From positions 107,815 through 171,814 of the forward strand of contig PKWM01000034.1 of assembly GCA_003133245.1 (NCBI GenBank): DNA of 64,000 bases. The letters are read 5' to 3'. Source of the DNA: Rhodoferax sp. GTDB taxonomy: Bacteria > Pseudomonadota > Gammaproteobacteria > Burkholderiales > Burkholderiaceae_C. Within the stretch, counting starts at the first letter, position 1; each line of letters opens with the position of its first letter. A program made the translations under genes and the position numbers. Shown here in pieces: positions 28,644 to 37,860 of the stretch. Under the pieces are notes generated by a model. That model did not search any database. It had not been told where the DNA came from and was given only the letters and a program-made list of their open reading frames with translations.

Positions 28644-29987
28644 ATGAGCGACGAAGCACAGAACGCGGCGCAGGTGCTGCACCGCCGGGCCGAAGATTTG
28701 GCCCGCGAAAGACTGGCGCAGTTGCCCCAGAATCTGCCCGCCATGTCTCCTGAGGAGATGCGCCAGCTGATGCACGAATTGCAAGTGCATCAGATCGAGC
28801 TGGAGATGCAAAACGAGGAACTGCGCCGGGTGCAGTTGGAGCTCGAAACCTCGCGCTCACGCTATTTCGACCTGTACGATCTGGCCCCGGTGGGTTACCT
28901 CACCGTCGGCGAAAGCGGGCTGATCCTGGAAGCCAATCTGAGCGCCGCCACCCTGCTCGGCGTCTCGCGCAGCGAGTTGGTCAAGCGCCCCATCAGCCGC
29001 TTCATCGTCAAAGCGCAACAAGACATCTACTACCAGTGCCGCAAACAACTCATGGAGACGGGTCAGGCGCAGACCTGCGAGCTACAAGTGCTGCAAAGTG
29101 ATGGCACCGAGCTCTGGGTCAGCATGGCCCTCGCCACCTCACAGGATACCGATGGCGTGTCCGTTTTGCGCGTGGTGCTAAGCGATATCTCCGAGCACAA
29201 ATACCTGGATCAGGCCTTGCAGGAGAGCAACCTAAAACTCAAGGAGGCCCGCTTTGTCGCAGACAAAGCCAACCACGCCAAATCAGAATTTCTCTCCAAC
29301 ATGAGCCATGAGCTGCGCTCGCCGCTGAATGCAATCCTGGGCTTTGCGCAGCTCATGGAAGCGGGCTCGCCCCGGCCAACACCCAACCAGCAGGCCAGCC
29401 TCAACCAGATTCTGAGTGGCGGCTGGTATCTGTTGACGCTGATCAACGAGATTCTCGACCTTGCCTTGATCGAATCAGGCAAGCTCTCACTGTCTCTGGA
29501 GCCCGTCTCGCTGTCCGAAAAGTTTCTCGATTGCCAGGCGATGATCCAACCGCAGGCTGAAAAAAATGGTATCCGTATAAGTTTTGCGCCATTCGACCAC
29601 CCGTGTTTTGTACAGGCCGACCGCACCCGCTTGAAGCAGGTCATCATCAATCTGATAACCAACGCGATCAAATACAACCGCGCCAACGGCACCGTCGATG
29701 TGACTTGCAGCACACCCACAGCGGGGCGCGTGCGCATCAGCGTGCACGATACCGGCCTGGGCTTGTCAGCAGAAAAACTGGCCCAATTGTTCCAGCCCTT
29801 CAATCGCCTCGGACAAGAGTCTGGCACGCAGGAAGGCACCGGCATCGGTCTGGTGGTATGCAAGCGGCTGGTTGAAATGATGAACGGCGAAATCGGCGTA
29901 CAAAGCTGCCTCGGGATGGGCAGTGAGTTCTGGTTTGAGCTGGCACTGGCAGCACCACGGGAACATGCCGCAGCCCCCCCCCCGTGA
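28644..29987 (+). CDS. PAS-domain sensor histidine kinase (probably the kinase half of a hybrid kinase)
   Basis: 447 residues, no membrane segment, so cytoplasmic. N-terminal coiled coil (LMHELQVHQIELEMQNEELRR), one PAS domain (about 75-185), HisKA with phospho-acceptor His222 (NMSHELRSPLNAIL), and HATPase with N box NLITNAIKYN, G1 DTGLGLS and G2 GTGIGL. The frame ends right after a run of ten C (29974-29983), reading A-P-P-P-stop. A receiver domain lies in the +1 frame immediately beyond. With nine C the two would be one hybrid kinase of about 590 residues. Confidence 0.9.
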   Translation: MSDEAQNAAQVLHRRAEDLARERLAQLPQNLPAMSPEEMRQLMHELQVHQIELEMQNEELRRVQLELETSRSRYFDLYDLAPVGYLTVGESGLILEANLSAATLLGVSRSELVKRPISRFIVKAQQDIYYQCRKQLMETGQAQTCELQVLQSDGTELWVSMALATSQDTDGVSVLRVVLSDISEHKYLDQALQESNLKLKEARFVADKANHAKSEFLSNMSHELRSPLNAILGFAQLMEAGSPRPTPNQQASLNQILSGGWYLLTLINEILDLALIESGKLSLSLEPVSLSEKFLDCQAMIQPQAEKNGIRISFAPFDHPCFVQADRTRLKQVIINLITNAIKYNRANGTVDVTCSTPTAGRVRISVHDTGLGLSAEKLAQLFQPFNRLGQESGTQEGTGIGLVVCKRLVEMMNGEIGVQSCLGMGSEFWFELALAAPREHAAAPPP

Positions 29988-30414
29988 CGCAGCGCCAGCG
30001 CTGCCAGCACCGGTTCAGCGCAAGCCCGGGCTGCACACCTTGCTGTATATCGAAGACAACCCGGCCAACATGGAACTAGTAGAGCAACTCATTGCGGATC
30101 GCACCGATCTGCGCCTGCTAAAGGCCGGCAACGGTTCGAGCGGCATCGAGCTGGCGCGCATCCATCAACCCCAGGTGATACTGATGGACATCAACCTGCC
30201 TTGCATCACGGGCTTTCAGGCGCTGAAAATTCTTCATGAAGACCCGGTTACCAATCACATCCCGGTGCTGGCACTGAGTGCCAATGCCATGCCGCATGAC
30301 ATCGCGAAAGGCCTGGCCGCGGGTTTTCTTCGCTACCTGACCAAGCCGATCAAACTCGATGAGTTGATGCAGGCGCTCGATGCCGCGCTGGCCGTGGCAC
30401 GCAAGCTTCAATGA
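29965..30414 (+). CDS. Response-regulator receiver domain protein (probably the receiver half of a hybrid kinase)
   Basis: About 149 residues from ATG at 29965; the first in-frame ATG, at 29923, would also lie inside the kinase gene. Acidic pocket Glu30-Asp31 (LLYIEDNP), phospho-acceptor Asp75 (VILMDINLP), the ALSANAM segment and conserved Lys in YLTKPIK are all present, with no output domain. No ribosome site is visible, and the coding overlaps the kinase by 23 bases across the C tract. It may be expressed as a separate protein or as part of a hybrid after frameshifting. The stop overlaps fumC tail to tail. Confidence 0.88.
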   Translation: MPQPPPRDAAPALPAPVQRKPGLHTLLYIEDNPANMELVEQLIADRTDLRLLKAGNGSSGIELARIHQPQVILMDINLPCITGFQALKILHEDPVTNHIPVLALSANAMPHDIAKGLAAGFLRYLTKPIKLDELMQALDAALAVARKLQ

Positions 30415-31814
30415 AGGGACTTGACGCGCGGGCCCAGCATCTGGTCAGCGACGACCCAGGCGTCGAACTGCTCGGCGCTCACGGCCCCGAGTTCCAGCGC
30501 AGCCGCGCGTAGCGAGCTGCCGTGCGCATGAGCATGCTTGGCAATCTGCGCTGAGCGGTCGTAGCCAATATGCGGCGTCAAGGCCGTCACCAGCATCAGC
30601 GAGCTTTGCAACAATTCTTCCACCCGCGTCGCGTTGACGGTGATGCCCAGCACGCAGTGCTGCGTAAAGCTGCGCATCGCGTCGGTCAACAGCCGCACGC
30701 TGTCGAGTGTGTCCAGGATGATCAGCGGCTTATAGACGTTGAGTTCAAAGTGGCCCTGGCTCGCAGCGAAACCAATCGCTGCATCATGGCCCATCACCTG
30801 CGCGCAAACCATCGTCAGCGCCTCGACCTGGGTCGGGTTGACCTTGCCCGGCATGATGGAACTGCCGGGCTCGTTCTGGGGCAATTGCAGTTCGCCCAGA
30901 CCAGCGCGCGGCCCGCTGCCCATCAAGCGTATGTCATTGCCGATTTTGGTCAAGGCAATGGCCAGCATTTTCAGACTGGCATGCAACGCCACCAGTGCTT
31001 CGTGACCGGCCATGGCGGCAAATAAATTGTCCGCCTGCGTCAGCGGCAGCTCGAGTTGCTCGGCCAGCATGGCGGCCACCCGCGCACCGAACTCCGGGTG
31101 CGTGTTCATGCCAGTGCCCACCGCCGTGCCGCCTAGCGCCAGCTTGTGCAACATCAACCGGGCCTGCGCTATGCTGGTCTCGCACAAGGCCAGTTGCGCC
31201 TCATAGCCACCAAACTCCTGGCCCAGCGTCACCGGTGTTGCGTCCTGCAGGTGGGTGCGGCCAATCTTCACAACGGTTTTGAACGCCAGCGCCTTGGCCG
31301 CCAACGCGCTGCGCAACTCTTGCAGCGCTGGCAGCAGGCTCAATTTGACTTGCAGGGCTACGGCGATATGCATGGCACTCGGAAAGACATCGTTGGATGA
31401 CTGCCCCAGGTTCACATCGTCATTGGGGTGAACTTTTTGCTTGATACCGCCGCCAGCACCCAGCGAGCGCATGGCCAGGTTGGCCACCACCTCGTTGACA
31501 TTCATATTGCTTTGCGTGCCAGAGCCGGTTTGCCAGACGCACAGCGGAAACTCGGCATCGAACTCGCCCATGGCCACGCGCCGCGCCGCCGCTGCGATCG
31601 CTTGCGACTTGGCGGCGTCAAGCAAGTGCAGGTCGCGGTTGACCCTGGCTGCTGCCCACTTGACCCAGGCCAGCGCATGGATCACCGGCAGCGGCATGCG
31701 CTGCTCGCCAATGGCGAAAAAACGCAGGCTGCGCGCGGTCTGCGCGCCCCACAACGCATCGATGGGCACGTCGATAGGGCCAAAGCTGTCGGACTCGGTG
31801 CGGGTATCACCCAT
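30408..31814 (-). CDS. fumC: Class II fumarate hydratase
   Basis: 468 residues, usual length. TCA-cycle enzyme interconverting fumarate and malate, iron-independent and oxidation-resistant. Signature GSSIMPGKVNPTQ with the catalytic Ser loop, GRTHLQDATPVTLGQE with the catalytic His, and GSGTQSNMNVNEV are all present. Resistance to superoxide fits its neighbours (peroxiredoxin fusion, flavoprotein reductase). Confidence 0.95.
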   Translation of the reverse strand: MGDTRTESDSFGPIDVPIDALWGAQTARSLRFFAIGEQRMPLPVIHALAWVKWAAARVNRDLHLLDAAKSQAIAAAARRVAMGEFDAEFPLCVWQTGSGTQSNMNVNEVVANLAMRSLGAGGGIKQKVHPNDDVNLGQSSNDVFPSAMHIAVALQVKLSLLPALQELRSALAAKALAFKTVVKIGRTHLQDATPVTLGQEFGGYEAQLALCETSIAQARLMLHKLALGGTAVGTGMNTHPEFGARVAAMLAEQLELPLTQADNLFAAMAGHEALVALHASLKMLAIALTKIGNDIRLMGSGPRAGLGELQLPQNEPGSSIMPGKVNPTQVEALTMVCAQVMGHDAAIGFAASQGHFELNVYKPLIILDTLDSVRLLTDAMRSFTQHCVLGITVNATRVEELLQSSLMLVTALTPHIGYDRSAQIAKHAHAHGSSLRAAALELGAVSAEQFDAWVVADQMLGPRVKSLH

Positions 31815-31863
31815 GATGCGCTTCTATTAACGTGGGATTGAAAATAGCGGGAAAGTGTCCGGG

Positions 31864-33309
31864 TTAGGCACCTGGCCCGCAATCCATGCAATGATCGATC
31901 ACACCCGGACCGATGTGGAGCTTATGGTTGAGATCGCGCAGTGCGGTACGCAGCCCTTCTTCAATGACCGGGTGATAAAAAGGCATTTCCAGCATTTCAG
32001 AAACAGTCATGCGTTTTTGAGCCGCCCAGGCCAGCAGATGGCCGATATGCTCGGCGGCGGGGCCAAACATTTCCGCCCCCAAAAACAGGCCGTTGCCTTG
32101 CTCACCATAGACTTTCAGAATCCCTTTGTTGCGCAGCATGACCCGGCTGCGCCCCTGGTCCTCGAAGGACACGAGTCCCTCTGCGAAGCGGTCCTTGAAG
32201 TGCTGGTTGAGCTGTTTCAGGTTGTGTCCCACCGACGTAATTTGAGGATCGGTGAAAACCACCGCCAGTGCCGTGCGGCGCAAGCCGGGCTGTATATCGG
32301 GATAGCGTCCAGCATTCTCGCCGGCGATGCGACCTTGATCGGCCGCTTCGTGCAACAGGGGAATGTCGTTGCTGGCGTCACCGGCAATAAAGATTGAGCT
32401 GTCGCCGCACTGCAGCGTGAGGCGGTCAAATACCGGCTCGCCGCGTTCGTTCAACTGCAAGCCGGTGTTTTCCAAAGCCAGTCCGGCAAGATCAGGTGCA
32501 CGGCCGGTCGCCGCCAGCACATAGTCGAATTCCTCAGTCTGCCAGGCCCCGTCCCGATGCAGGTAGTGAACGTCGACCCCGGTGGCGGTTTCTTTGACCG
32601 ACTTCACCTGCGCCGCTGCGTCCAAATAAAACTCGTCGTTGAAGCTTGCGTTGGCGTAGTCCCGAATGACTGAATCATGAATGCCAGCAATACCGCCGCC
32701 GACGCCGAACACCTTGACCTTCACGCCCAGACGGCTCATGGCCTGGGCCAGTTCCATGCCCAGTATGCCGGGACCAAACACCGCCAGACTGGTCGGCAAG
32801 GTGGCTAAGTCGAATACGTTTTCATTGGTCAGCAAGTGGGCGTTGCTCAATCCTTTTAACATCGGCGGCAGCACGGGAATGCTTCCGGTGGCGATCACGA
32901 TGCGCTTGGCGTGAATCAACTGGCCCTGTTCCGTGGCCAGCGTAGTGGCATCTTGAAAACTGACCTTTGCTTTTAAGCGGTCGCCTGGCGCAATAGCATC
33001 CACCGTCTCCAGCACGAATCCGACAAATCGGTCGCGTTCGCTGCGCACCCTGGCCATGACTGCGGCACCGTCAACCGTGATGCCTTTGACACGCACGCCA
33101 AACGGTTCGGCATGCTGTGCCTGATGCGCGACCTGCGCTGCGGCAATCAGCAATTTGCTGGGCATGCAGCCGAAACGGGCGCAAGTCGTGCCGTAGAGGC
33201 CGCCTTCGATCAGCAATACGGAGCCGGTGTGGGCCCGCGCGCTCCGGTAGGCTCCCATGCCGGCAGTACCCGCGCCAATTATGGCGACATCGACATGCAA
33301 AGGGGTCAT
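31864..33309 (-). CDS. Dihydrolipoamide dehydrogenase-like FAD/NAD(P) disulfide reductase
   Basis: 481 residues. FAD-binding GAGTAGMGAYRSA, redox-active disulfide Cys43-x4-Cys48 (TTCARFGCMPSK), second dinucleotide site (FGPGILGMELAQAMSRLG), FAD site IFIAGDASND, and C-terminal His-x4-Glu base (FYHPVIEEGL). It lies ten bases after the peroxiredoxin-glutaredoxin gene rather than with a 2-oxoacid dehydrogenase. A role as electron donor to that peroxidase, directly or through a thiol, is therefore a reasonable inference. It could also be a free lipoamide or mycothiol-type reductase. Confidence 0.88.
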   Translation of the reverse strand: MTPLHVDVAIIGAGTAGMGAYRSARAHTGSVLLIEGGLYGTTCARFGCMPSKLLIAAAQVAHQAQHAEPFGVRVKGITVDGAAVMARVRSERDRFVGFVLETVDAIAPGDRLKAKVSFQDATTLATEQGQLIHAKRIVIATGSIPVLPPMLKGLSNAHLLTNENVFDLATLPTSLAVFGPGILGMELAQAMSRLGVKVKVFGVGGGIAGIHDSVIRDYANASFNDEFYLDAAAQVKSVKETATGVDVHYLHRDGAWQTEEFDYVLAATGRAPDLAGLALENTGLQLNERGEPVFDRLTLQCGDSSIFIAGDASNDIPLLHEAADQGRIAGENAGRYPDIQPGLRRTALAVVFTDPQITSVGHNLKQLNQHFKDRFAEGLVSFEDQGRSRVMLRNKGILKVYGEQGNGLFLGAEMFGPAAEHIGHLLAWAAQKRMTVSEMLEMPFYHPVIEEGLRTALRDLNHKLHIGPGVIDHCMDCGPGA

Positions 33310-33319
33310 GGGCGAGCGC

Positions 33320-34054
33320 TCATTTCGCCAACCAGCGCGTCAGTTCGTCAGCGCCACCGACATGCTGACCATCGATATAGACCTGGGGAGTTGTGCCGCG
33401 TCCGGTCACCGCCTGCAATGAGCTGTAACTGATGCCGTGGCTGCCCAATTCAATCTCTTCAAAGCGATAGCCTTTGTCCTGGAGCAGCTTGCGGGCGCGG
33501 GCGCAGTGTGGGCAGCCGGGTTTGCTGAAGAAAGTTACGCGGGGCGGAGGACTGGCCTTGGGGTTGATGTAGCGCAGCATGGTATCGGCATCCGACACCT
33601 TGAACGGGTCGCCCGGTTCTTCTGGTTCGATGAACATTTTTTCAATCAGACCATCCTTCACCAGCATGGAATAGCGCCAACTGCGCTTGCCCAGTCCGAT
33701 CTCTGACTTGTCCACCAAGAGGCCCATGCCTTCGGTAAATTCGCCGTTGCCATCGGGCAGGAAATAAATGCCTTCGGCGTGCTGCTCTTCTTGCCAGGTT
33801 TCCATCACGAAGGGATCATTGACGGACAGACAGATTACGCTATCGACTCCATTAGCCTTGAATACGCTTGCCAGCTCGTTAAAGCGAGGCAGGTGGGTGC
33901 TGGAACACGTCGGCGTAAAGGCACCCGGTAGCGCGAACAGCACCACTGTTTTGCCATTGAACAATGCGCCGCTGTCCACTTTCTGCCATTCTCCGTTGAC
34001 CCGAATCGGGAATGTTGTGTTGGGGACTCTTTGACCTTCGCGTGATTTCAGCAT
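33320..34054 (-). CDS. Peroxiredoxin-glutaredoxin hybrid (Prx5-Grx)
   Basis: 244 residues. N-terminal Prx5 domain with peroxidatic Cys50 in PGAFTPTCSSTHLP, followed by a glutaredoxin domain with Cys181-Pro-His-Cys184 and cis-Pro loop TTPQVYIDG. Hybrids of this kind (known from Haemophilus influenzae and others) reduce peroxides with glutathione without a separate glutaredoxin. Overlaps the end of the DUF2789 gene by seven bases and is followed by a disulfide reductase gene. Confidence 0.94.
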   Translation of the reverse strand: MLKSREGQRVPNTTFPIRVNGEWQKVDSGALFNGKTVVLFALPGAFTPTCSSTHLPRFNELASVFKANGVDSVICLSVNDPFVMETWQEEQHAEGIYFLPDGNGEFTEGMGLLVDKSEIGLGKRSWRYSMLVKDGLIEKMFIEPEEPGDPFKVSDADTMLRYINPKASPPPRVTFFSKPGCPHCARARKLLQDKGYRFEEIELGSHGISYSSLQAVTGRGTTPQVYIDGQHVGGADELTRWLAK

Positions 34055-34419
34055 GGTTTACTTTCTTGATTAAATTGAATGCCAGCAGGAATTTTCGCCT
34101 CCGGAAATGATGCTCCGGGAGACGGCTCTTTGCCAATAATAGTGAGGATTTGATCACCTGTAGCCGGGTCTTCCATCGCTTCTTCGGGCCGTCCCAGCGC
34201 TGCGCTCAGTTGATCGACCAAACCAGACCAGTCAGAGTCGTGAGTCAAAGACTCCCTCAGGAATGCGGCTTGTGAGGGTGTCCAGTAAGGTGCGTCCGGC
34301 AGTCTCTCACGGTCTGCCATTGACGCATGAATGGTCAAAAAATGCGAAATGCTTTGGTTGTCGTTGGGCAATCCAAGCTGCGCGAAAAGCTCGCTGAAGT
34401 GGTGAATGGGTTCGTTCAT
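34048..34419 (-). CDS. DUF2789 family protein
   Basis: 123 residues. The core HHFSELFAQLGLPND...FLTIHA...DAPYWTPSQAAFLRESLTHDSDW resembles DUF2789, usually 75-80 residues; here a C-terminal extension of about 45 residues is added. It is first of a three-gene operon with the peroxiredoxin fusion and disulfide reductase. Function unknown. Confidence 0.78.
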   Translation of the reverse strand: MNEPIHHFSELFAQLGLPNDNQSISHFLTIHASMADRERLPDAPYWTPSQAAFLRESLTHDSDWSGLVDQLSAALGRPEEAMEDPATGDQILTIIGKEPSPGASFPEAKIPAGIQFNQESKPC

Positions 34420-34508
34420 GATGCCTCCAAATGAATGACCACAACATGGTGCAAGCGTTGTTCAGGATGGCAGGTTACGATCAATTTACCGTCGTTCCCT
34501 GTGGAACA

Positions 34509-34832
34509 CTAACGGGCAGTGGAATTGGCCTTTTGGGTTGCATTCGGTGCCAGTGTCGAGTCGTCATTGACCTGCCCGGGCATTGGCATCGAGCTCGACT
34601 GTTGCGCCTTGCTGATGTCGGATTTTGCGGCAGAAGTCGTCGCTGGCGCTTCCTTGGTCGGCCCGGCAGGCACGGTGCCCACCACGGTAGATTGTGAAGC
34701 CGTATCACTGGCCGTTGCCGCCGGAGCCTGCACTGCTGGCATGGGCGAAACGGCATCCGAACAACTCACTAAAAGGGCTACAGTGAGAATAATAGCTGCC
34801 ACTGGTCCACGTTGAGTATTTGAAACTTTCAT
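34509..34832 (-). CDS. Small putative lipoprotein, Ala/Ser/Thr-rich
   Basis: 107 residues from ATG at 34830-34832. Hydrophobic signal followed by lipobox LVSC with Cys24, so probably lipidated. The mature part is low-complexity (Ala, Ser, Thr, Pro) and carries no domain I recognise. The longer frame from 35006 is rejected as it would hide the signal. Its leader shares 16 bases with that of the gene at 44663. Confidence 0.65.
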   Translation of the reverse strand: MKVSNTQRGPVAAIILTVALLVSCSDAVSPMPAVQAPAATASDTASQSTVVGTVPAGPTKEAPATTSAAKSDISKAQQSSSMPMPGQVNDDSTLAPNATQKANSTAR

Positions 34833-35017
34833 AAGAATCCTATTGGAGTGACTGTCATTGAAGATGAGAGACTTGCGCCTCCGACCAAGCGACCATGTGC
34901 AATCTGCGATACGGCTCCACGATATGCCAGGCGATGCTAATGGTCTGTACGGTGGCGAACAGACCGGTGGGCAAGCCCCCTGTAGCATGACAATCTTCAC
35001 GTTCAAAGGATATCTTC

Positions 35018-35569
35018 ATGAGTAAATACCAAATCGCAGTGATCGTCGGCAGCCTTCGTCGGGACTCGTTCAATCGCAAACTGGCCAACGCCATGGCGAA
35101 ATTGGCGCCTTCGGAGTTCTCGTTCAAGCAGGTACAAATCGGCGACTTGCCGCTCTATAACCAGGACGATGACGCCAACCAGGCCGCGTCCGTCGTTCGC
35201 TTGAAGAGCGACCTCAAGGCGGCTCAAGGCCTTTTGTTTGTTACAGCCGAATACAACCGCTCGATCCCCGGCGTTCTCAAGAATGCCATCGACCACGCCT
35301 CGCGTCCCTATGGGCAGAGCGCCTGGACCGGCAAACCCGCCGGTGTGTTGGGCGTTTCGGTGGGCACCACTGGTACCGCCCTGGCGCAACAACATTTGCG
35401 CAATGTGCTGGCGTATCTGGACGTGCCGACGCTGGGCCAGCCCGAGGCCTTCCTCCAGGCAAAGGACGGATTGTTCGACGCGGCCGGAAACATCGGCCCC
35501 GACAGCAAAAAATTCCTGCAAAGCTGGATCGACCAGTACGTTGCCTGGGTGAAAAAGCACGCGGCTTGA
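35018..35569 (+). CDS. NAD(P)H-dependent FMN reductase (ChrR-like flavodoxin fold)
   Basis: 183 residues. The N-terminal phosphate loop GSLRRDSFNRKLA, then FVTAEYNRSIPGVLKNAIDHASRP, is the NADPH-dependent FMN reductase/chromate-quinone reductase signature. Such enzymes reduce flavins, quinones or chromate and limit one-electron redox cycling. Good AAGGA-type site upstream. Its stop overlaps a possible upstream start of the CheB gene. Confidence 0.92.
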   Translation: MSKYQIAVIVGSLRRDSFNRKLANAMAKLAPSEFSFKQVQIGDLPLYNQDDDANQAASVVRLKSDLKAAQGLLFVTAEYNRSIPGVLKNAIDHASRPYGQSAWTGKPAGVLGVSVGTTGTALAQQHLRNVLAYLDVPTLGQPEAFLQAKDGLFDAAGNIGPDSKKFLQSWIDQYVAWVKKHAA

Positions 35570-35589
35570 TGTCGTGGCCGGAACCCTCA

Positions 35590-36159
35590 ATGAAGAATTT
35601 TCCTATCGTTTGCGTCGGCGGTTCGGCCGGCGGTCTGGACGCCTATATCCGGCTGTTGCAGAATCTTCCGGCTGACATGGGTGTGGCGATCGTCATCGTC
35701 AATCACATCACCATCATGCCGACCCAACTGCATGAAGTGCTGCCGCGCTTCACCACCATGCCGGTGGAGCTCATCACGGAAAATTTGATGATCGAACCGA
35801 ATCGTGTATTCATCATACCGGCCAACCGCGATTTGCACGTCGAGGATGGCGAGTTCCATCTCAAGCCGATATCAAAGCCGCGCGGCTGGCCCGATGTGAT
35901 CACGGTTTTTTTGCGATCACTGACCCAATATTGGGACGGCAAACTGATTGCCGTGATTGTCTCGGGCTACGATGGCGATGGCGCCGCAGCACTGCGTGGC
36001 ATCAAGGAAGTGGGCGGCATCACCATCGCGCAAAAACTCAGTACCGCCACCCAGCCCGACATGCCTGAAAGCGCCATTGATACCGGGTGCATTGATTTTG
36101 TCCTGTCGCCAGAAGACATCGCGAAAGAAATTGTGCGAATCGCTAGCGTTGAAGCCTAG
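35590..36159 (+). CDS. Stand-alone CheB-type methylesterase domain protein
   Basis: 189 residues from ATG at 35590 with GGA eight bases upstream; an ATG at 35569 overlapping the previous stop is an alternative. Only the CheB esterase domain is present, with Ser in VGGSAGG, His in IVNHITI and Asp in VSGYDGDG; no receiver domain. It is similar in layout to the CheB part of the large protein at 25353 but clearly diverged. Target receptors are not in this window. Confidence 0.87.
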   Translation: MKNFPIVCVGGSAGGLDAYIRLLQNLPADMGVAIVIVNHITIMPTQLHEVLPRFTTMPVELITENLMIEPNRVFIIPANRDLHVEDGEFHLKPISKPRGWPDVITVFLRSLTQYWDGKLIAVIVSGYDGDGAAALRGIKEVGGITIAQKLSTATQPDMPESAIDTGCIDFVLSPEDIAKEIVRIASVEA

Positions 36160-36236
36160 GACGCCGACGCTCGCTCATTCCTTGGGCCGGAACCTTGGCC
36201 CAGTTGCTTGCGGCGCCTAGCTGAATTCGCCAAGGC

Positions 36237-37052
36237 TCACACAGTCCGTTGGCGCCGCCACCGAATCAACTCAATACCCGTGACGCACAGCGCCAGCCAC
36301 GCCGTACCCGACGCAAAGCCGGCGACGACGTCGCTCGCAAAATGCACACTCAGGAACAGGCGGCTGGCACCGATCGTGAAGGCCAGCGCCACCGCAGCGA
36401 CCAGCGCCGGCAGGTGCCATCGGGTCGGCAGCAGCCGAAGCGCCAGATAGGCCAGCATGCCGTAGGCCACCACAGCGCCGGAGCTGTGGCCACTCGGGAA
36501 GCTGAATCCTTGAGCGAGAGCTAAGCTGTCCGGATGCAATGGACGAGCGCGGCTGAAGATCTGCTTGAGGGTCTGGTTGAGCAAGCCATTGCCCGCCAGC
36601 GCGACCACCCAGCCGAGTGCGAGCCAGCGCCGACCCAGGGTGATGAGCGCAAGCGCCACGACGATGTACAGGCCAGTGAGCGTGGAGGTGTCTGCGAGGT
36701 GCGTGAGCGTGGCAAACACGTGCAGCGCCGCTTGCGGCATGCTGAGGCGCAATGCGTCGGTGAGCGCCTGGTCGGCCCGAGACAGTGCTTCTCCCGCACC
36801 GAGCTGCCGAGCAAGCAAGTCGAAGACCCCGGCGCCCGCCAGGGTGATGGCCAAGCCGACCATGATGCGTCGACCCACGAAAAGTGTCGGCGAAATACTC
36901 TGCTGCCTGCGGGCCTCAGTGCAACGTCGCAGGAGCCACCAGCAGGCACAAGTTACTGCAAGCAACAGCGCCAGCAGCACGAAGAAAAGTGGCAGCGCGC
37001 GCTGACCCACCCAAAGAGCCCACGGCGTGAAAATTTCTCCATCAGCGCTCAT
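36237..37052 (-). CDS. PAP2-superfamily membrane phosphatase
   Basis: 271 residues with about six membrane helices. The PAP2 catalytic motifs are complete: KQIFSRARP, PSGHSSG and HFASDVVAGF (Arg, His, His). Likely dephosphorylates a lipid phosphate such as phosphatidate or undecaprenyl pyrophosphate at the outer face of the inner membrane. Last gene of a three-gene operon with a phosphoesterase and a lipid kinase, overlapping the previous gene by eleven bases. Confidence 0.92.
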   Translation of the reverse strand: MSADGEIFTPWALWVGQRALPLFFVLLALLLAVTCACWWLLRRCTEARRQQSISPTLFVGRRIMVGLAITLAGAGVFDLLARQLGAGEALSRADQALTDALRLSMPQAALHVFATLTHLADTSTLTGLYIVVALALITLGRRWLALGWVVALAGNGLLNQTLKQIFSRARPLHPDSLALAQGFSFPSGHSSGAVVAYGMLAYLALRLLPTRWHLPALVAAVALAFTIGASRLFLSVHFASDVVAGFASGTAWLALCVTGIELIRWRRQRTV

Positions 37053-37860
37053 CGGCCACTCCTTGCCCGCGCCCCGGATTGACCTCGGTGACCGTCGTAC
37101 GAGCGAACGCGTGGACCGTGGCTACGTAGTCCCAGCGCTCGATCAAGCAGCGTCCTTCAGGCGCATCGCAACCCCAACGCACCAGGTTGACCGAATTCGG
37201 GATGCCGTCGCGGACCCGCGATGACACGGCGGTACCGGCCTGCACCGCCCACATCGGCCGCGCGAGATCCGGCAACGCCATCACGTAGGGCAGGTGGATA
37301 TGTCCGCCCATCACCAGATCGCCGCCGGCAGCGGCCCAGCGCCGCAGTGCAGCGACGTGCCCGCGCAGAAGATTGTGTTCTTCCCCGGCGCGCCGCACGG
37401 CAACGGGTTGATGGACCACCACCACGCGCAGCTGCTCCGGAGCGGCTACGCCCAAGCGCCTGACCACCCGCTCAATCTGCTCTGGGGACACCGCCCCGTT
37501 CTTGTGCCGGTACCAGCGCGTCGTGTTGACGCACAACACCAGAAGATCGTGCGAAGAATGCACCGGCTCAAGCTCATCACCGAAGGCGGCGCAGTGCCGG
37601 GCGTAGGGGTGGAAAAGACGGGCGCCTGGATTGAGGAGCGGAATATCGTGGTTGCCCGGAATAGCCAGCACAGGTGTGCCGAGCCGACCGACAAAGGCCC
37701 GCGCCAGGCGAAACTGGCTGGGACGGGCACGCTGGGTGATGTCGCCCGAGAGCACCAGCAGGTCGGGCCGCTGTTGCCGCGACAGCGTCACCAGCGCTTC
37801 AACCACCGGCGCCTGCTCGGTGCCGAAATGGGAGTCTGAAATCTGCAACAGGACACTCAT
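37042..37860 (-). CDS. Metallophosphoesterase (calcineurin-like, CpdA/Icc-type)
   Basis: 272 residues. Metal ligands in QISDSHFG, LSGDITQ, GNHD, and GHIHLPY are in the expected order. Family members hydrolyse cyclic AMP, UDP-diacylglucosamine or other phosphodiesters. The start overlaps the end of the upstream lipid kinase gene by four bases. The operon context suggests a lipid-phosphate role, but the substrate is not fixed by sequence. Confidence 0.9.
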   Translation of the reverse strand: MSVLLQISDSHFGTEQAPVVEALVTLSRQQRPDLLVLSGDITQRARPSQFRLARAFVGRLGTPVLAIPGNHDIPLLNPGARLFHPYARHCAAFGDELEPVHSSHDLLVLCVNTTRWYRHKNGAVSPEQIERVVRRLGVAAPEQLRVVVVHQPVAVRRAGEEHNLLRGHVAALRRWAAAGGDLVMGGHIHLPYVMALPDLARPMWAVQAGTAVSSRVRDGIPNSVNLVRWGCDAPEGRCLIERWDYVATVHAFARTTVTEVNPGRGQGVADER

